A stretch of 64,000 nucleotides of DNA. It comes from Bradyrhizobium diazoefficiens. GTDB taxonomy: Bacteria > Pseudomonadota > Alphaproteobacteria > Rhizobiales > Xanthobacteraceae. This document shows positions 18,982 to 27,755 of the stretch, piece by piece (position 1 is the first letter of the stretch; each line of letters begins with the position of its first letter). The DNA lies in NCBI RefSeq assembly GCF_016616885.1, contig NZ_CP067102.1, positions 7,840,501-7,904,500 on the forward strand. Direction: 5' to 3'. Under the pieces are notes generated by a model. It searched no databases and was not told where the DNA came from. It was given only the letters and a program-made list of their open reading frames with translations. Both the position numbers and the translations under genes were made by a program.

Positions 18982-19725
18982 CTACGCCCCGATCCTGCGC
19001 AAGGCCTCGGCGACCGTCACGATCGGCATGTTGCGCTTTTCCGCAGCCTTCAGCGCGTGGCGCAGCAGAGCCGGCGTGCAGCCATAGGGACTCGGCGCGT
19101 CGACGACATCGTGGCCGTAGAAGATCAGCCAGCCTCCGCTTGCGACCGCCTCGTCGAAATAGCGGTCCACGCCCGCCGTATCGATCTCGCAATTGACCAG
19201 CGGCGAAGCGCGCAAGAATTGGAGATCGATGACGTCGCTGTTGACACCGGGAAGGATCCCGCGCGCGGAGCGGAAGTATTGGGCGAGCTGCGGTTTGCGC
19301 CAGACCGAGGCGAGGCCATAGGGATAGGCAAAATTCTCAAGCCGGATCGAAGAGCCGATGCTGAGAAAATGACTGCGGTTTCGCTCGATCTCGCGCGCCA
19401 TCGCGCTCTCGTCGAGATCGATCGCGCGCAAATGCGAGAAAGTGTGGCAGCCGATCTCGTGGCCGCCGCGATGCAGCCGGACGATCGCATCGTTCGACAG
19501 GCCGCGCCAATGATCGGAGGGCCGATCGACCAGGCTGCCGGCGAGGTAGAACGTACCGCGCCCGCCATGCGCCTCCAGTAGCGAGGCACCCTCGCCGGCG
19601 GCGCTGTCGGGGGCGTCATCGAAGGTGAAGCTCACCATGGGCGCGTGTGCCGGCAAGCGGTGCGGCGCGGCGCGGAAATGCCGGGCCAGCCGATTGCTCA
19701 CGCGTCCGTTGAGGGCCGACAGCAC
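18982..19725 (-). CDS. Polysaccharide deacetylase family protein
   Basis: A 247-aa carbohydrate esterase 4 (NodB homology) protein. The metal motif is present: Asp36-Asp37 in FTFDDAPDS and His94/His98 in [13 protein letters not shown] segment and a C-terminal IFYGHDVVD loop follow. There is no signal peptide, so it acts inside or is anchored otherwise. Substrates of the family are N-acetylated sugars in peptidoglycan, chitin-like polymers or exopolysaccharide. No polysaccharide genes lie next to it. Confidence 0.85.
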   Translation of the reverse strand: MLSALNGRVSNRLARHFRAAPHRLPAHAPMVSFTFDDAPDSAAGEGASLLEAHGGRGTFYLAGSLVDRPSDHWRGLSNDAIVRLHRGGHEIGCHTFSHLRAIDLDESAMAREIERNRSHFLSIGSSIRLENFAYPYGLASVWRKPQLAQYFRSARGILPGVNSDVIDLQFLRASPLVNCEIDTAGVDRYFDEAVASGGWLIFYGHDVVDAPSPYGCTPALLRHALKAAEKRNMPIVTVAEALRRIGA

Positions 19726-19824
19726 GGGTGCATTCCCTTTGATTCTATATTGCTCGACTGAAACATTTGCGCGCGGCCTCAGGCAAGCTTAACGGCTGGG
19801 TAATCCTAACGCGGAAGCAACAGG

Positions 19825-20826
19825 TTAACGCGCCAGCAGCGGAGCGTCGGTGTCCGCGCCGAGATGTCTCAGCCAATTGCGAAAAAGCGCCGCGGCGGCA
19901 CTGCCGGCCGCAATATCGGTGCGCAAGGTCAGCGCCGGCAGTTCATTGGTCAATGCCGGATGCCGCTGATGCCTCGCCCGCTTCTCGAATCGCATCAGCT
20001 TCTCTTCCGTCGCTGCGTCAAAATAACACACGGGGAGCGCCGGATAGGCCTCCCGCCCGCGCGCGAGGAAGCGGCCGATGTCGCGCAAATATTCGCGCTG
20101 GAGCGACAGCGCGTCATATTCGGGATGACCCTGGAAGAACACGAAGCGGCTGGCATACTGCCGGACGAAGACGTCGACGCCAGCCTGGGCCGACCGGGTC
20201 AGCACCTGATAGCCGGCCTGGGTGAGATCTCCCTCGATGACTTCGTTCAGGCGCGAATGCGAAACCTTGAGCGGCGCCGGCGCATCGCGCGTCAGCGGGT
20301 CGCCGGTCACGGCCTCGCAGTCGAAGATGCCATGACATTTGGATGGCAGGCGCTGCCGTTCGATACGATCGAGGTGCAGCACCGCCGCATGTGCGGCAAG
20401 GCATGACCAGATCGTCGAGCGGGTATTGGTTCGGGCCCAATCGATCAGCTCGGTGAGGTCGCGCCAGTACGGTTCCTGGTCGAGCTCGGGCGCGACCGGT
20501 TCGGCACCGGTTACGATCAACCCGTCGAATTTCTGGCGCTTGAGATCTGAGAGATCGGAATATTCGCTCTCGACGTGCCACTTCGCTTCCGGCGAGCGCT
20601 TCACCGACGGCAGCGAGAAGCAGTGGAAGCGGATGCGGCGCGGCCCTGCTGCGGCGTGGAGCAGCCTGATGAACTGCCGCTCGGTCGCCTTGAGCGCCGT
20701 ATCGGGCATGTTGTTGATCAGCCCGATGGTAAGCTCGGCACCGGCATGATCGCGCGCGAGGTCACCCTCGGCCGGCACCAGCGCCGGGCTTACAATACCT
20801 TGATCCCTGTCGATCAAGACGCTCAT
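19825..20826 (-). CDS. metA: Homoserine O-succinyltransferase/acetyltransferase (MetA family)
   Basis: Activates homoserine by O-acylation in methionine synthesis. It is 333 aa. The MetA catalytic residues can be placed: Cys142 in IWSCLAAHA, and His234 and Glu236 in FFQGHPEYD, nearly the E. coli numbering. It starts 12 bases after the sulfhydrylase gene, so the two form an operon that makes activated homoserine and sulfhydrylates it. The sequence does not decide between succinyl-CoA and acetyl-CoA. Replacement of the usual CWGAQA motif by SCLAAHA marks a divergent subgroup. Confidence 0.88.
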   Translation of the reverse strand: MSVLIDRDQGIVSPALVPAEGDLARDHAGAELTIGLINNMPDTALKATERQFIRLLHAAAGPRRIRFHCFSLPSVKRSPEAKWHVESEYSDLSDLKRQKFDGLIVTGAEPVAPELDQEPYWRDLTELIDWARTNTRSTIWSCLAAHAAVLHLDRIERQRLPSKCHGIFDCEAVTGDPLTRDAPAPLKVSHSRLNEVIEGDLTQAGYQVLTRSAQAGVDVFVRQYASRFVFFQGHPEYDALSLQREYLRDIGRFLARGREAYPALPVCYFDAATEEKLMRFEKRARHQRHPALTNELPALTLRTDIAAGSAAAALFRNWLRHLGADTDAPLLAR

Positions 20827-20838
20827 CGGCCCGATTGC

Positions 20839-22140
20839 CTACTCCGCGGCCTGAAGACGCGCGATCGGACAAGCCTTTTCCAGCGCCTGGTCGATGTCCT
20901 CGATGATATCGGCGGCATGCTCGATGCCGATCGAGAGGCGGATCGTTTCCGGCAGCACGCCGGCTGTGCGCTGCTGCTCCGGCGACATTTGCCGGTGCGT
21001 GGTCGAGGCCGGATGGCAGGCCAGCGACTTGGCATCGCCGATATTGACGAGGCGCGTGATCAGCTTCAGCGCATCATAGAAGGTCTTGCCGGCCTCCATG
21101 CCACCCTTGATGCCAAAGGTGAACAGTGAGGAGGCGTTGCCGTCGAGATACTTCTGGACCAGCGGATAATAGGGGCTGTCCGGGAACCCGGTGTAGTTGA
21201 CCCAGGCGACGCGCGGATCGTTGCGCAGGAATTCGGCGACCTTGCGGGCGTTCTCGCAGTGGCGCTCCATGCGCAGCGCCACCGTCTCGATGCCCTGGAG
21301 CAGCAGGAAGGCGTTGAACGGCGACAGCACCGAACCCATGGTGCGTTGATAAACGCTGCGCGCGCGCTCGATATAGGCGGTCTTGCCGAAGCGCTCGGCA
21401 TAGACGAGCCCGTGATAGGAGGCGTCCGGCTTGTTGTAGGCCGGGAAGCGGTCGGCGTGCTTGGCCCAGGGGAAATTTCCGGAATCGACGATGGCGCCGC
21501 CGAGCGTGGTGCCGTGGCCGCCCAAAAACTTGGTCAGCGAATGCACGGCGATGTCGGCGCCGTAGTCGAACGGCTTGAGCAGGATGGGCGTCGCGACCGT
21601 GTTGTCGACGATCAGCGGCACGCCATGGGCATGCGCGATCCTGGCCAGCGCCTCGATGTCGCAGACATTGCCGGCCGGATTGCCGATGGTCTCGGCGAAC
21701 ACCGCCCGGGTGTTCTCGTCGATCAGCTTCTCGATCGCCTCGGGTTTGTCGCTCTCGGCGAAGCGGCCGGTGATGCCCTGCCGCGGCAGGATGTGGGAGA
21801 GCAGCGTGTGCGTGGTGCCGTAGAGCTGCGGCACGGACACGATGTTGCCGCCGTGGTCGGCGACATTGACGAAGGCGAAATGCAGCGCGGCCTGGCCGGT
21901 CGCGACTGCGAGCGCGCCGACGCCGCCTTCGAGCTCGGCAATGCGCTTCTCCAGCACCGCGCTGGTCGGATTGGCGATGCGGCTATAACGAAAACCTTCG
22001 GCCTCGAGATTGAAGAGAGCCGCGCCGTGATCGGCGCTGTCGAAGGCGTAGGCCGCGGTCTGGTAGATCGGCACGGCAACCGCGTGCGTGGTGGCTTCGG
22101 GCTCATAGCCGGCGTGAATAGCAATCGTCTCGTTGCGCAT
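20839..22140 (-). CDS. metZ: O-acetylhomoserine/O-succinylhomoserine sulfhydrylase
   Basis: PLP enzyme of the Cys/Met metabolism family, 433 aa. It joins sulfide to activated homoserine to give homocysteine. The PLP lysine is Lys204 in SLTKFLGG. The N-terminal TIAIHAGYEPE, the RYSRIANPT loop and the long form (over 420 aa) match the MetY/O-acetylhomoserine aminocarboxypropyltransferase subgroup. The ATG at 22140 has GGAGGTGG upstream. It is the first gene of the operon with metA. The symbol could equally be metY. Confidence 0.9.
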   Translation of the reverse strand: MRNETIAIHAGYEPEATTHAVAVPIYQTAAYAFDSADHGAALFNLEAEGFRYSRIANPTSAVLEKRIAELEGGVGALAVATGQAALHFAFVNVADHGGNIVSVPQLYGTTHTLLSHILPRQGITGRFAESDKPEAIEKLIDENTRAVFAETIGNPAGNVCDIEALARIAHAHGVPLIVDNTVATPILLKPFDYGADIAVHSLTKFLGGHGTTLGGAIVDSGNFPWAKHADRFPAYNKPDASYHGLVYAERFGKTAYIERARSVYQRTMGSVLSPFNAFLLLQGIETVALRMERHCENARKVAEFLRNDPRVAWVNYTGFPDSPYYPLVQKYLDGNASSLFTFGIKGGMEAGKTFYDALKLITRLVNIGDAKSLACHPASTTHRQMSPEQQRTAGVLPETIRLSIGIEHAADIIEDIDQALEKACPIARLQAAE

Positions 22141-22407
22141 CGTACCACCTCCGCGTGGCGCGGGCCGCACTTATTGACCTGTATGAGGCATGTGCGTTGT
22201 CCGCCGTCCCTCTGTTAGAGGCGGGTGGTAAAGCGGACAATAATTCGCTTAGAGATCGAGGAAGTAACCCTAATGGTTGTTGGTGAATTGGCTAAAATTT
22301 GAGTCAATTTGGATTAATGATATCAACCCGCGAGCGAAAAAAGGGCCTGCGCGCAAAAAGTGACGATGCTTGCCTCGCACCTGACGACCGCATCCCGCCA
22401 TCTCATC
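22141..22407. promoter_or_regulatory. metZ leader with a large stem-loop
   Basis: TTGTCCGC (22197-22204) pairs with GCGGACAA (22233-22240), and inside it CCTCT/AGAGG (22209-22221) forms a small hairpin with a three-base loop. The structure ends about 57 bp upstream of the metZ start and could be a cis-regulatory RNA or an operator. It does not match the SAM-II aptamer that precedes met genes in some alphaproteobacteria. The rest of the gap is AT-richer and featureless. Confidence 0.45.
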
Positions 22408-22436
22408 GGGGCTTCGCGCCTGTCGCGCGAAGCCCC
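22408..22436. terminator. Strong GC hairpin after the amidase gene
   Basis: GGGGCTTCGCGC pairs perfectly with GCGCGAAGCCCC over 12 bp, with a five-base loop. It lies 10 bp beyond the amidase stop and probably terminates that gene. Confidence 0.7.
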
Positions 22437-22446
22437 GAGAGCAAGA

Positions 22447-24009
22447 TCAGGCCATCGTGTCCCAGAGCCGGTGGGTCAGCACGCCGGCGCGCTTCTCGAT
22501 CGCGGCGGCAGCGTCCAGCGCCAGATCCTCACGATAGCGGCCCGCGATGAGTTGCACGCCGATCGGCTTGCCGTCGTGCAAGGCCACCGGCACCACGACG
22601 CCGGGCAGCCCCAGCACGTTGATCGCGGAGATGAAGCGGATCTCGCCCCAGAAGATTTCCTGCACGCGTTCGGCACTGACGGTGTCGTCGCGCGGCCCCG
22701 GCGTCGGCTTCACCGTGGTCGGCGCCAGCACCACCGGATACTCCTCGAAGAACAATTGCCAGGCGCGGATATGGCCGTTGCGCGCGGCTGTCGCCTGCAT
22801 CCACGCCTTGAGATCGAGCGTGCTCGCCTTGGTCTTCATGCCGCCCCACGCCTTGTGGAAGTCTTCCGACGTGACCTTCAGCATGCTGGCCTCCTGCATC
22901 ATCACCGTCTCGTTGGTGATGATGTCGCACCAGGTCTGCCAGACGCCGTTGATGTCGGGCACCTCGACCTCGCTGACGCGATAGCCGGAGCGCTCGAGGT
23001 GATCGGCGGCCTGGCGAAGCGCCGCGCTGACCGCCGGATCGACCGCCATGTCTTCCGGGACCTTTGCCAGCGCGACCTTGATCGGGCCCTTCGGCTTCGG
23101 CCCGATCAGCGGCGCCGGCACCCACCAGGGATCGCGCGGATCGCACTGGCTCATCACCTCCAGCGCAAGACGGACGTCGCCGACGTGGCGGGCGAGCGGC
23201 CCCTGCGCCGACATCAGATGCGCCAGCATCGGCCGCTCCGCCGTCGCGCTGGCGTTGAAGGCGGGAATGCGACCCTGCGTCGGCTTGATGGTAGCGACGC
23301 CATTGCAATGCGCCGGCCAGCGCAACGAGCCACCGATGTCGTTGCCATGCGCAATGGTGCCGATGCCGGCAGCGACCGCCGAACCCGCGCCGCCCGAGGA
23401 GCCGCCGCAGGTGATGTTCGGGTCCCAGGGATTGAGCGTCAATCCGTGCAGCGGATTGTCGGTGAAGCCGCGGAACGAGAATTCCGGCGTATTGGTGAGG
23501 CCGATGACGATTGCCCCGGCCTTCTTCAGGTTACGCACCACCGGCGAATCCGACGGCGCGACGAGGTCCTTGTTGGCGGGGACGCCGTTGAAATTGGGCC
23601 GGCCTTCGTAGTCGACGTTCTCTTTGACGGTGACGGGCACGCCGTGCAGGAGGCCGAGCTCGCCGCCCTTGGCGCGCTGCTTGTCGGCCGCATGCGCGGC
23701 CTTCAGAGCGTCCTCGCCGAGATCGACGACGACCGCATTGAGCCGGGGATTGACCGCATGCATCCGCTCCAGATGCGCCTCGACGGTTTCCACCGCGGAG
23801 ATTGCGCCGGAGCGGATCGCCGCCGCGGTCTCCACCGCCGACCATTGCCAGGCCGGCCCCTTAGGGCGGCGTGCGGCGGCCGATTTGCGCGGCGCAGCCT
23901 TCGTGGCCGTCTTCGCGGCCGCACCTTTGCGGACGACGGCCTTCTTGCTCGAGGTCTTCGCTGCGTTCTTTGCAGCACTTTTCTTCTTGGTCGCCGCCTT
24001 CTTCGCCAC
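22447..24009 (-). CDS. Amidase signature family protein with Lys/Ala-rich N-terminal tail
   Basis: A 520-aa amide hydrolase. The catalytic triad Lys129 (VTVKENVD), Ser204 (CGGSSGG) and Ser228 (DIGGSLR) is intact, so activity is expected. Residues 1-50 are almost only Lys, Ala, Ser, Thr and Arg, with AAK and KKA repeats like bacterial histone H1-like proteins. No start codon exists between this tail and the catalytic domain that would leave the domain complete, so the tail is part of the product. The family acts on many amides, nitrile-derived amides or carbamates; the substrate is unknown. The gene stands alone. Confidence 0.88.
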   Translation of the reverse strand: MAKKAATKKKSAAKNAAKTSSKKAVVRKGAAAKTATKAAPRKSAAARRPKGPAWQWSAVETAAAIRSGAISAVETVEAHLERMHAVNPRLNAVVVDLGEDALKAAHAADKQRAKGGELGLLHGVPVTVKENVDYEGRPNFNGVPANKDLVAPSDSPVVRNLKKAGAIVIGLTNTPEFSFRGFTDNPLHGLTLNPWDPNITCGGSSGGAGSAVAAGIGTIAHGNDIGGSLRWPAHCNGVATIKPTQGRIPAFNASATAERPMLAHLMSAQGPLARHVGDVRLALEVMSQCDPRDPWWVPAPLIGPKPKGPIKVALAKVPEDMAVDPAVSAALRQAADHLERSGYRVSEVEVPDINGVWQTWCDIITNETVMMQEASMLKVTSEDFHKAWGGMKTKASTLDLKAWMQATAARNGHIRAWQLFFEEYPVVLAPTTVKPTPGPRDDTVSAERVQEIFWGEIRFISAINVLGLPGVVVPVALHDGKPIGVQLIAGRYREDLALDAAAAIEKRAGVLTHRLWDTMA

Positions 24010-24131
24010 GTCGCATCTCCTGAAATTGCGGCGCGGAGGTTACGGATGGCAATAAGGCCTGTACAGCGACGTTTCTGCATGGCGCATTGGCGGGAGCAGC
24101 CAATGCGACCAATGTCGGCGATGACCGTCGC

Positions 24132-25166
24132 TCAGACCGTCGGCGGGTTCAGGCGCGCAAATCCGTCCTGGATGCGATAGGGATAATAGGGATAGGGCGG
24201 CATCACCACGCTGACCTCGTCGAGGCGCTTGAGCTGATCCGCGCTCAGCGACCAGCCGACCGCACCGAGATTGTCGCGCAACTGCGCCTCGTCGCGGGCG
24301 CCGACGATCACGGACGATACCGTCGGGCGCGATAGCAGCCAGGCGATCGCAACCTGCGGCACGGTGCGGCCGGTCTCGGCGGCAATCGCATCGAGCACAT
24401 CGACGATCGCGTAGAGCCGCTGCTCGTCCACGGGCGGACCGAACTGCGCCGTCGCATGCAGGCGACTGGTTTGCGGCAAGGGCTGGCCGCGCCGGATCTT
24501 TCCTGTCAATCGGCCCCAGCCGAGCGGGCTCCAGATGAGCGCGCCGACACCCTGGTCGCCTGCGAGCGGCATCAGCTCCCACTCATAGTCGCTGCCGAGC
24601 AGCGAGTAGTAGACCTGATGCGCGACATAGCGGGGCCAGCCGTGACGATCGGCGATGGCGAGCGACTTCATCAACTGCCAGCCGGCAAAATTGGAGACGC
24701 CGACATAGCGCAGCTTGCCGACCTGCACGAGCGTATCGAGCGTGGACAGCACCTCCTCGATCGGCGTGAAGGCGTCGAATGCGTGGAGTTGAAGCAGATC
24801 GATATAGTCGGTGCCGAGCCGCCGTAGCGCCGCCTCGACCGAGGCCAGCAGGCGATGCCGCGACGAGCCGGCATCGAGCGGGCCATCGCCCATCGGCAGG
24901 CTCATCTTGGTCGAGATCAGCACCTTGTCGCGCCGGCCCTTGATCGCGGCGCCGAGAATCTCCTCGGAGGCGCCGTTCGAATAGACGTCGGCGCTGTCGA
25001 ACAGATTGACGCCGGCCTCGAGGCAGATGTCGACCAGCCTGCGCGCCTCCTCGGCGCCGCTGCGGCCCCAGGCCGAGAACAGCGGCCCTTGGCCGCCAAA
25101 GGTGCCGGTGCCGAAGCTCAGAACGGGCACCTTGAGCCCGGAAGCGCCGAGATGACGATATTCCAT
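24132..25166 (-). CDS. Aldo/keto reductase
   Basis: A 344-aa NADPH-dependent oxidoreductase of the TIM-barrel AKR superfamily, closest in style to the YghZ/Tas-like group. The tetrad can be placed: Asp and Tyr in FDSADVYSNG, Lys in ISTKMS, and His in LLQLHAFD. A GGAGG site precedes the ATG at 25166. It starts 11 bp after the MFS gene on the same strand, so the two are probably cotranscribed. The physiological carbonyl substrate is unknown. Confidence 0.9.
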   Translation of the reverse strand: MEYRHLGASGLKVPVLSFGTGTFGGQGPLFSAWGRSGAEEARRLVDICLEAGVNLFDSADVYSNGASEEILGAAIKGRRDKVLISTKMSLPMGDGPLDAGSSRHRLLASVEAALRRLGTDYIDLLQLHAFDAFTPIEEVLSTLDTLVQVGKLRYVGVSNFAGWQLMKSLAIADRHGWPRYVAHQVYYSLLGSDYEWELMPLAGDQGVGALIWSPLGWGRLTGKIRRGQPLPQTSRLHATAQFGPPVDEQRLYAIVDVLDAIAAETGRTVPQVAIAWLLSRPTVSSVIVGARDEAQLRDNLGAVGWSLSADQLKRLDEVSVVMPPYPYYPYRIQDGFARLNPPTV

Positions 25167-25177
25167 GTGCGCCTCCC

Positions 25178-26359
25178 CTATTCCGCCGGGCACGCCGCGA
25201 CAGCGGCCTGCCTGCGGTCGAGCTGAAGGCTCCACAGCGCCAGCACGAGTCCGATTGCGGTGATGCCGGCCGCAACCAGCGGCAGCGCAGAGAGGCCGAG
25301 CCCACGATCGATGGTGACGCCGCCGGCCCAGGCACCGAGCGCATTGCCGAGATTGAACGCGGCAATGTTGAGGCTGGAGGCGAGCGTGCGGCCGCTGGGG
25401 CCGGCGGCCTCCAGCACGCGAAGCTGCAGCGGCGCGACGGTTGCAAAGGCCGCGATGCCGAGCAGCAGGATCAGCGCAATGGTGGGAATCTTGACCGACA
25501 GCACGGCGGCGAGACCAAGCAGCACGATGGCGAGCGCGGCGAGCGTGCCGGTCAGTGCGCGAGCAAGGCCACGGTCGGCGAGCTTGCCGCCGGCGACATT
25601 GCCGATCGCAAGCCCGAGACCGAACACCAGCAGGATCGGCGAGACGGCGGCTTCCGAAAAGCCGGTGAAACGGGTCAGGATCGGCTGGATATAGGTGAAG
25701 ACGACGAACAGGCCGGCGAAGCCGAACACGGTCATGGCGAGGCCGAGCGACACCTGCCCGCGCCCGAGCACGGCAATCTCCTCGGCGAGCGAGATCGGCT
25801 TGTCGCCGTTGCCAACATGGCCGGGCACGAGCGCCGCCACCACCGCAAAGGCGATCACGCCGATCACCGTCACCGCCCAGAATGCCGCGCGCCAGCCGAG
25901 CATCAGGCCGAACCAGGCACCGAAGGGTACGCCGAGCAGCGTCGCGACCGTGAGGCCGATGAACATCGTGGCGATGGCGGAAGCGCGCTTGTCCTCGGCG
26001 ACCAGGTTGGTCGCCACCACCGAACCGACACCGAAGAAGGTGCCATGGGCGAGCGAGGTCAGTACCCGCGCGGCCATCAGCAATTCGTAATTCGGCGCGA
26101 GCGCACAGGCTGCATTGCCGAGCGTAAAGATCGCCATCAGCGCCAACAGCACGGTCTTTCGCGGTAGCCGGCGGGTCGCGAGCGTCAGCACGGGCGCGCC
26201 GACGAACACGCCGAGCGCATAGCCGGAGATGAGCAGCCCCGCGACCGGCACGGAGACGTGCATGTCGGCGGCGACCTGGAGCAGCAGGCCCATGATGATG
26301 AATTCGGTGGTGCCGATGCCGAAGGCACCGGCGGTAAGCGCGAGGACGGCGGGAGGCAT
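25178..26359 (-). CDS. MFS transporter, DHA1 (AraJ/YdhP-like) family
   Basis: A 393-aa inner-membrane protein with twelve predicted helices. GTTEFIIMGLLLQVAADMHVSVPVAGLLISGYALGV-like N-terminal order is typical of AraJ/YdhP/PbuE drug-proton antiporters. It exports small molecules by proton exchange. It is divergent from the LysR gene, which probably controls it. The start at 26359 has GGAGG-like sequence upstream within the gap. An inverted repeat lies in the leader. The cargo is unknown. Confidence 0.88.
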   Translation of the reverse strand: MPPAVLALTAGAFGIGTTEFIIMGLLLQVAADMHVSVPVAGLLISGYALGVFVGAPVLTLATRRLPRKTVLLALMAIFTLGNAACALAPNYELLMAARVLTSLAHGTFFGVGSVVATNLVAEDKRASAIATMFIGLTVATLLGVPFGAWFGLMLGWRAAFWAVTVIGVIAFAVVAALVPGHVGNGDKPISLAEEIAVLGRGQVSLGLAMTVFGFAGLFVVFTYIQPILTRFTGFSEAAVSPILLVFGLGLAIGNVAGGKLADRGLARALTGTLAALAIVLLGLAAVLSVKIPTIALILLLGIAAFATVAPLQLRVLEAAGPSGRTLASSLNIAAFNLGNALGAWAGGVTIDRGLGLSALPLVAAGITAIGLVLALWSLQLDRRQAAVAACPAE

Positions 26360-26390
26360 GCGTGGCTCCAATGGATGAAACGAGCCACGC
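26360..26390. promoter_or_regulatory. Inverted repeat in the MFS leader
   Basis: GCGTGGCTC (26360-26368) and GAGCCACGC (26382-26390) are perfect 9-bp arms around a 13-bp spacer directly upstream of the MFS start, in the gap shared with the LysR gene. It could be an mRNA hairpin hiding the ribosome site or a regulator site. Confidence 0.45.
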
Positions 26391-26457
26391 AGATAGCCGC
26401 CCTCACGCAAAACCATTAGAATGTCCGCAATCCAATCATTTGTGACGTCAATTCAAC

Positions 26458-27411
26458 ATGGCTCGTTTCGACACCAACCGCTCTGCCGAGATGGAGGTTT
26501 TCGTCCGCGTCGTCGACCTCGGCGGCTTCACCCAGGCCGCGCAAAAGCTGCGCCTGACGCCGTCGGGCGTCAGCAAGCTGATCTCGCGGCTGGAGGCGCG
26601 GCTCGGCTCGCGGCTGATCAACCGCACCACGCGCAAGCTGACGCTGACGGAGGAAGGCCAGGCCTTCTACCAGCGCGCCGTGCGCATCCTCGGCGAGATG
26701 GAGGAAGCCGAACGTGAAGCGGCATCCGGCGCCACACCGCGCGGCCGGCTCACGGTCAACAGCAACATCCCCTTCGGCATGCTGCATGTGATGCCGCTGA
26801 TTCCGCGCTTTCTCGCAGAGCATCCCGACGTCACGCTCGACCTGATGCTGACCGACACGCTGATCGATCTGATGCAGGAGCGCGCCGATGTCGCCATCCG
26901 CGTCGGCCCCCTGCGCACCTCACGCCTCGTCGCGCGAAAGCTCGGCACCAGCCGCATGGCGGTGGTCGGTGCGCCGGATTATCTGGCCCGCGCGGGCATG
27001 CCGAAGACGCCGGCGGACCTCGCCGACCACCGTGGCATCGGCTGGACCTTTCCGCGCTCGATCCGCGGCTGGCCGTTCAAGCGCGGCGACCGCACCGAGG
27101 AAGCGGTGCCGCCGCCGGCCGCACGCGTCAGCGACGGCGAAGCCGCCCGCCGCCTTGCGCTCGGCGGCGTCGGCCTCGCCCGCCTCGCCCTCTTCCACAT
27201 CGGCCCCGACATCGAAGCCGGCCGCCTCGTGCCCGTGCTGCAAGGCTATAATCCCGGCGACCGCGAAGACATCCATGCCGTCTATGTCGGCCACGCGGCG
27301 CCGCTGCCTGCACGCGTGCGTGCGTTCATCGATTTCTTGGCGGAGCACGTGCGGGTGAGCGACCCAACGCTGAAGCGTGCGCAGGATGGGACGTGGAAAA
27401 TGGCGGGATGA
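26458..27411 (+). CDS. LysR family transcriptional regulator
   Basis: A 317-aa LTTR. The winged HTH at about 10-70 has GGFTQAAQKLRLTPSGVSKLISRLEARLG, and the effector-binding domain covers about 95-300. Gene order and spacing (98 bp, divergent) point to control of the MFS/aldo-keto reductase unit. LTTRs usually repress themselves and activate the divergent gene when bound to a small effector. The effector is unknown. Confidence 0.9.
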   Translation: MARFDTNRSAEMEVFVRVVDLGGFTQAAQKLRLTPSGVSKLISRLEARLGSRLINRTTRKLTLTEEGQAFYQRAVRILGEMEEAEREAASGATPRGRLTVNSNIPFGMLHVMPLIPRFLAEHPDVTLDLMLTDTLIDLMQERADVAIRVGPLRTSRLVARKLGTSRMAVVGAPDYLARAGMPKTPADLADHRGIGWTFPRSIRGWPFKRGDRTEEAVPPPAARVSDGEAARRLALGGVGLARLALFHIGPDIEAGRLVPVLQGYNPGDREDIHAVYVGHAAPLPARVRAFIDFLAEHVRVSDPTLKRAQDGTWKMAG

Positions 27412-27755
27412 GGCAATGGGGAGGGAGCGGGCTTCGAATCTTCCCCGCCTAGCCAAGACGACGATGGAACTTTCGACGCGCCACGATTTGACGCGAAAGT
27501 TTCACGCAAATCTCGAGAATGCATGGCCTCCGCAATTTTCGTCACGCTGTCGATAAATTCATCCGGCAATATCGACGCGTACACACGTCACGATTTTCAA
27601 CCGCGGAAATCGCACGAGCATCCATTCAAAACTTCGTTCAGAACCAACAGCTGCTTGACAGACATTTCCAACCATTGCAGTTTTAGGTTGAATAACCGTC
27701 GAATGATTTTGCTTTGCTCGTTTGATCTTCCAGGCACCGAACGGGGAGCATTCAT
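27412..27755. promoter_or_regulatory. 344-bp AT-richer region upstream of the AIDA-repeat gene
   Basis: No gene seen. AACTTTCG (27468-27475) and CGAAAGTT (27494-27501) form a hairpin. A perfect -35 like TTGACA is at 27655-27660 with only weak -10 candidates 17-19 bp on. GGGGAG precedes the ATG at 27756. It probably contains the promoter of the large surface protein gene. Confidence 0.35.

Noticed and set aside
22141..22300. SAM-II riboswitch upstream of metZ
   Set aside because: The region has stems but lacks the conserved SAM-II core and the pseudoknot sequence near the ribosome site.
22360..24180. 606-codon plus-strand frame over the amidase gene
   Set aside because: Arg/His/Ala-rich shadow of a high-GC gene; the minus strand has the full catalytic triad.
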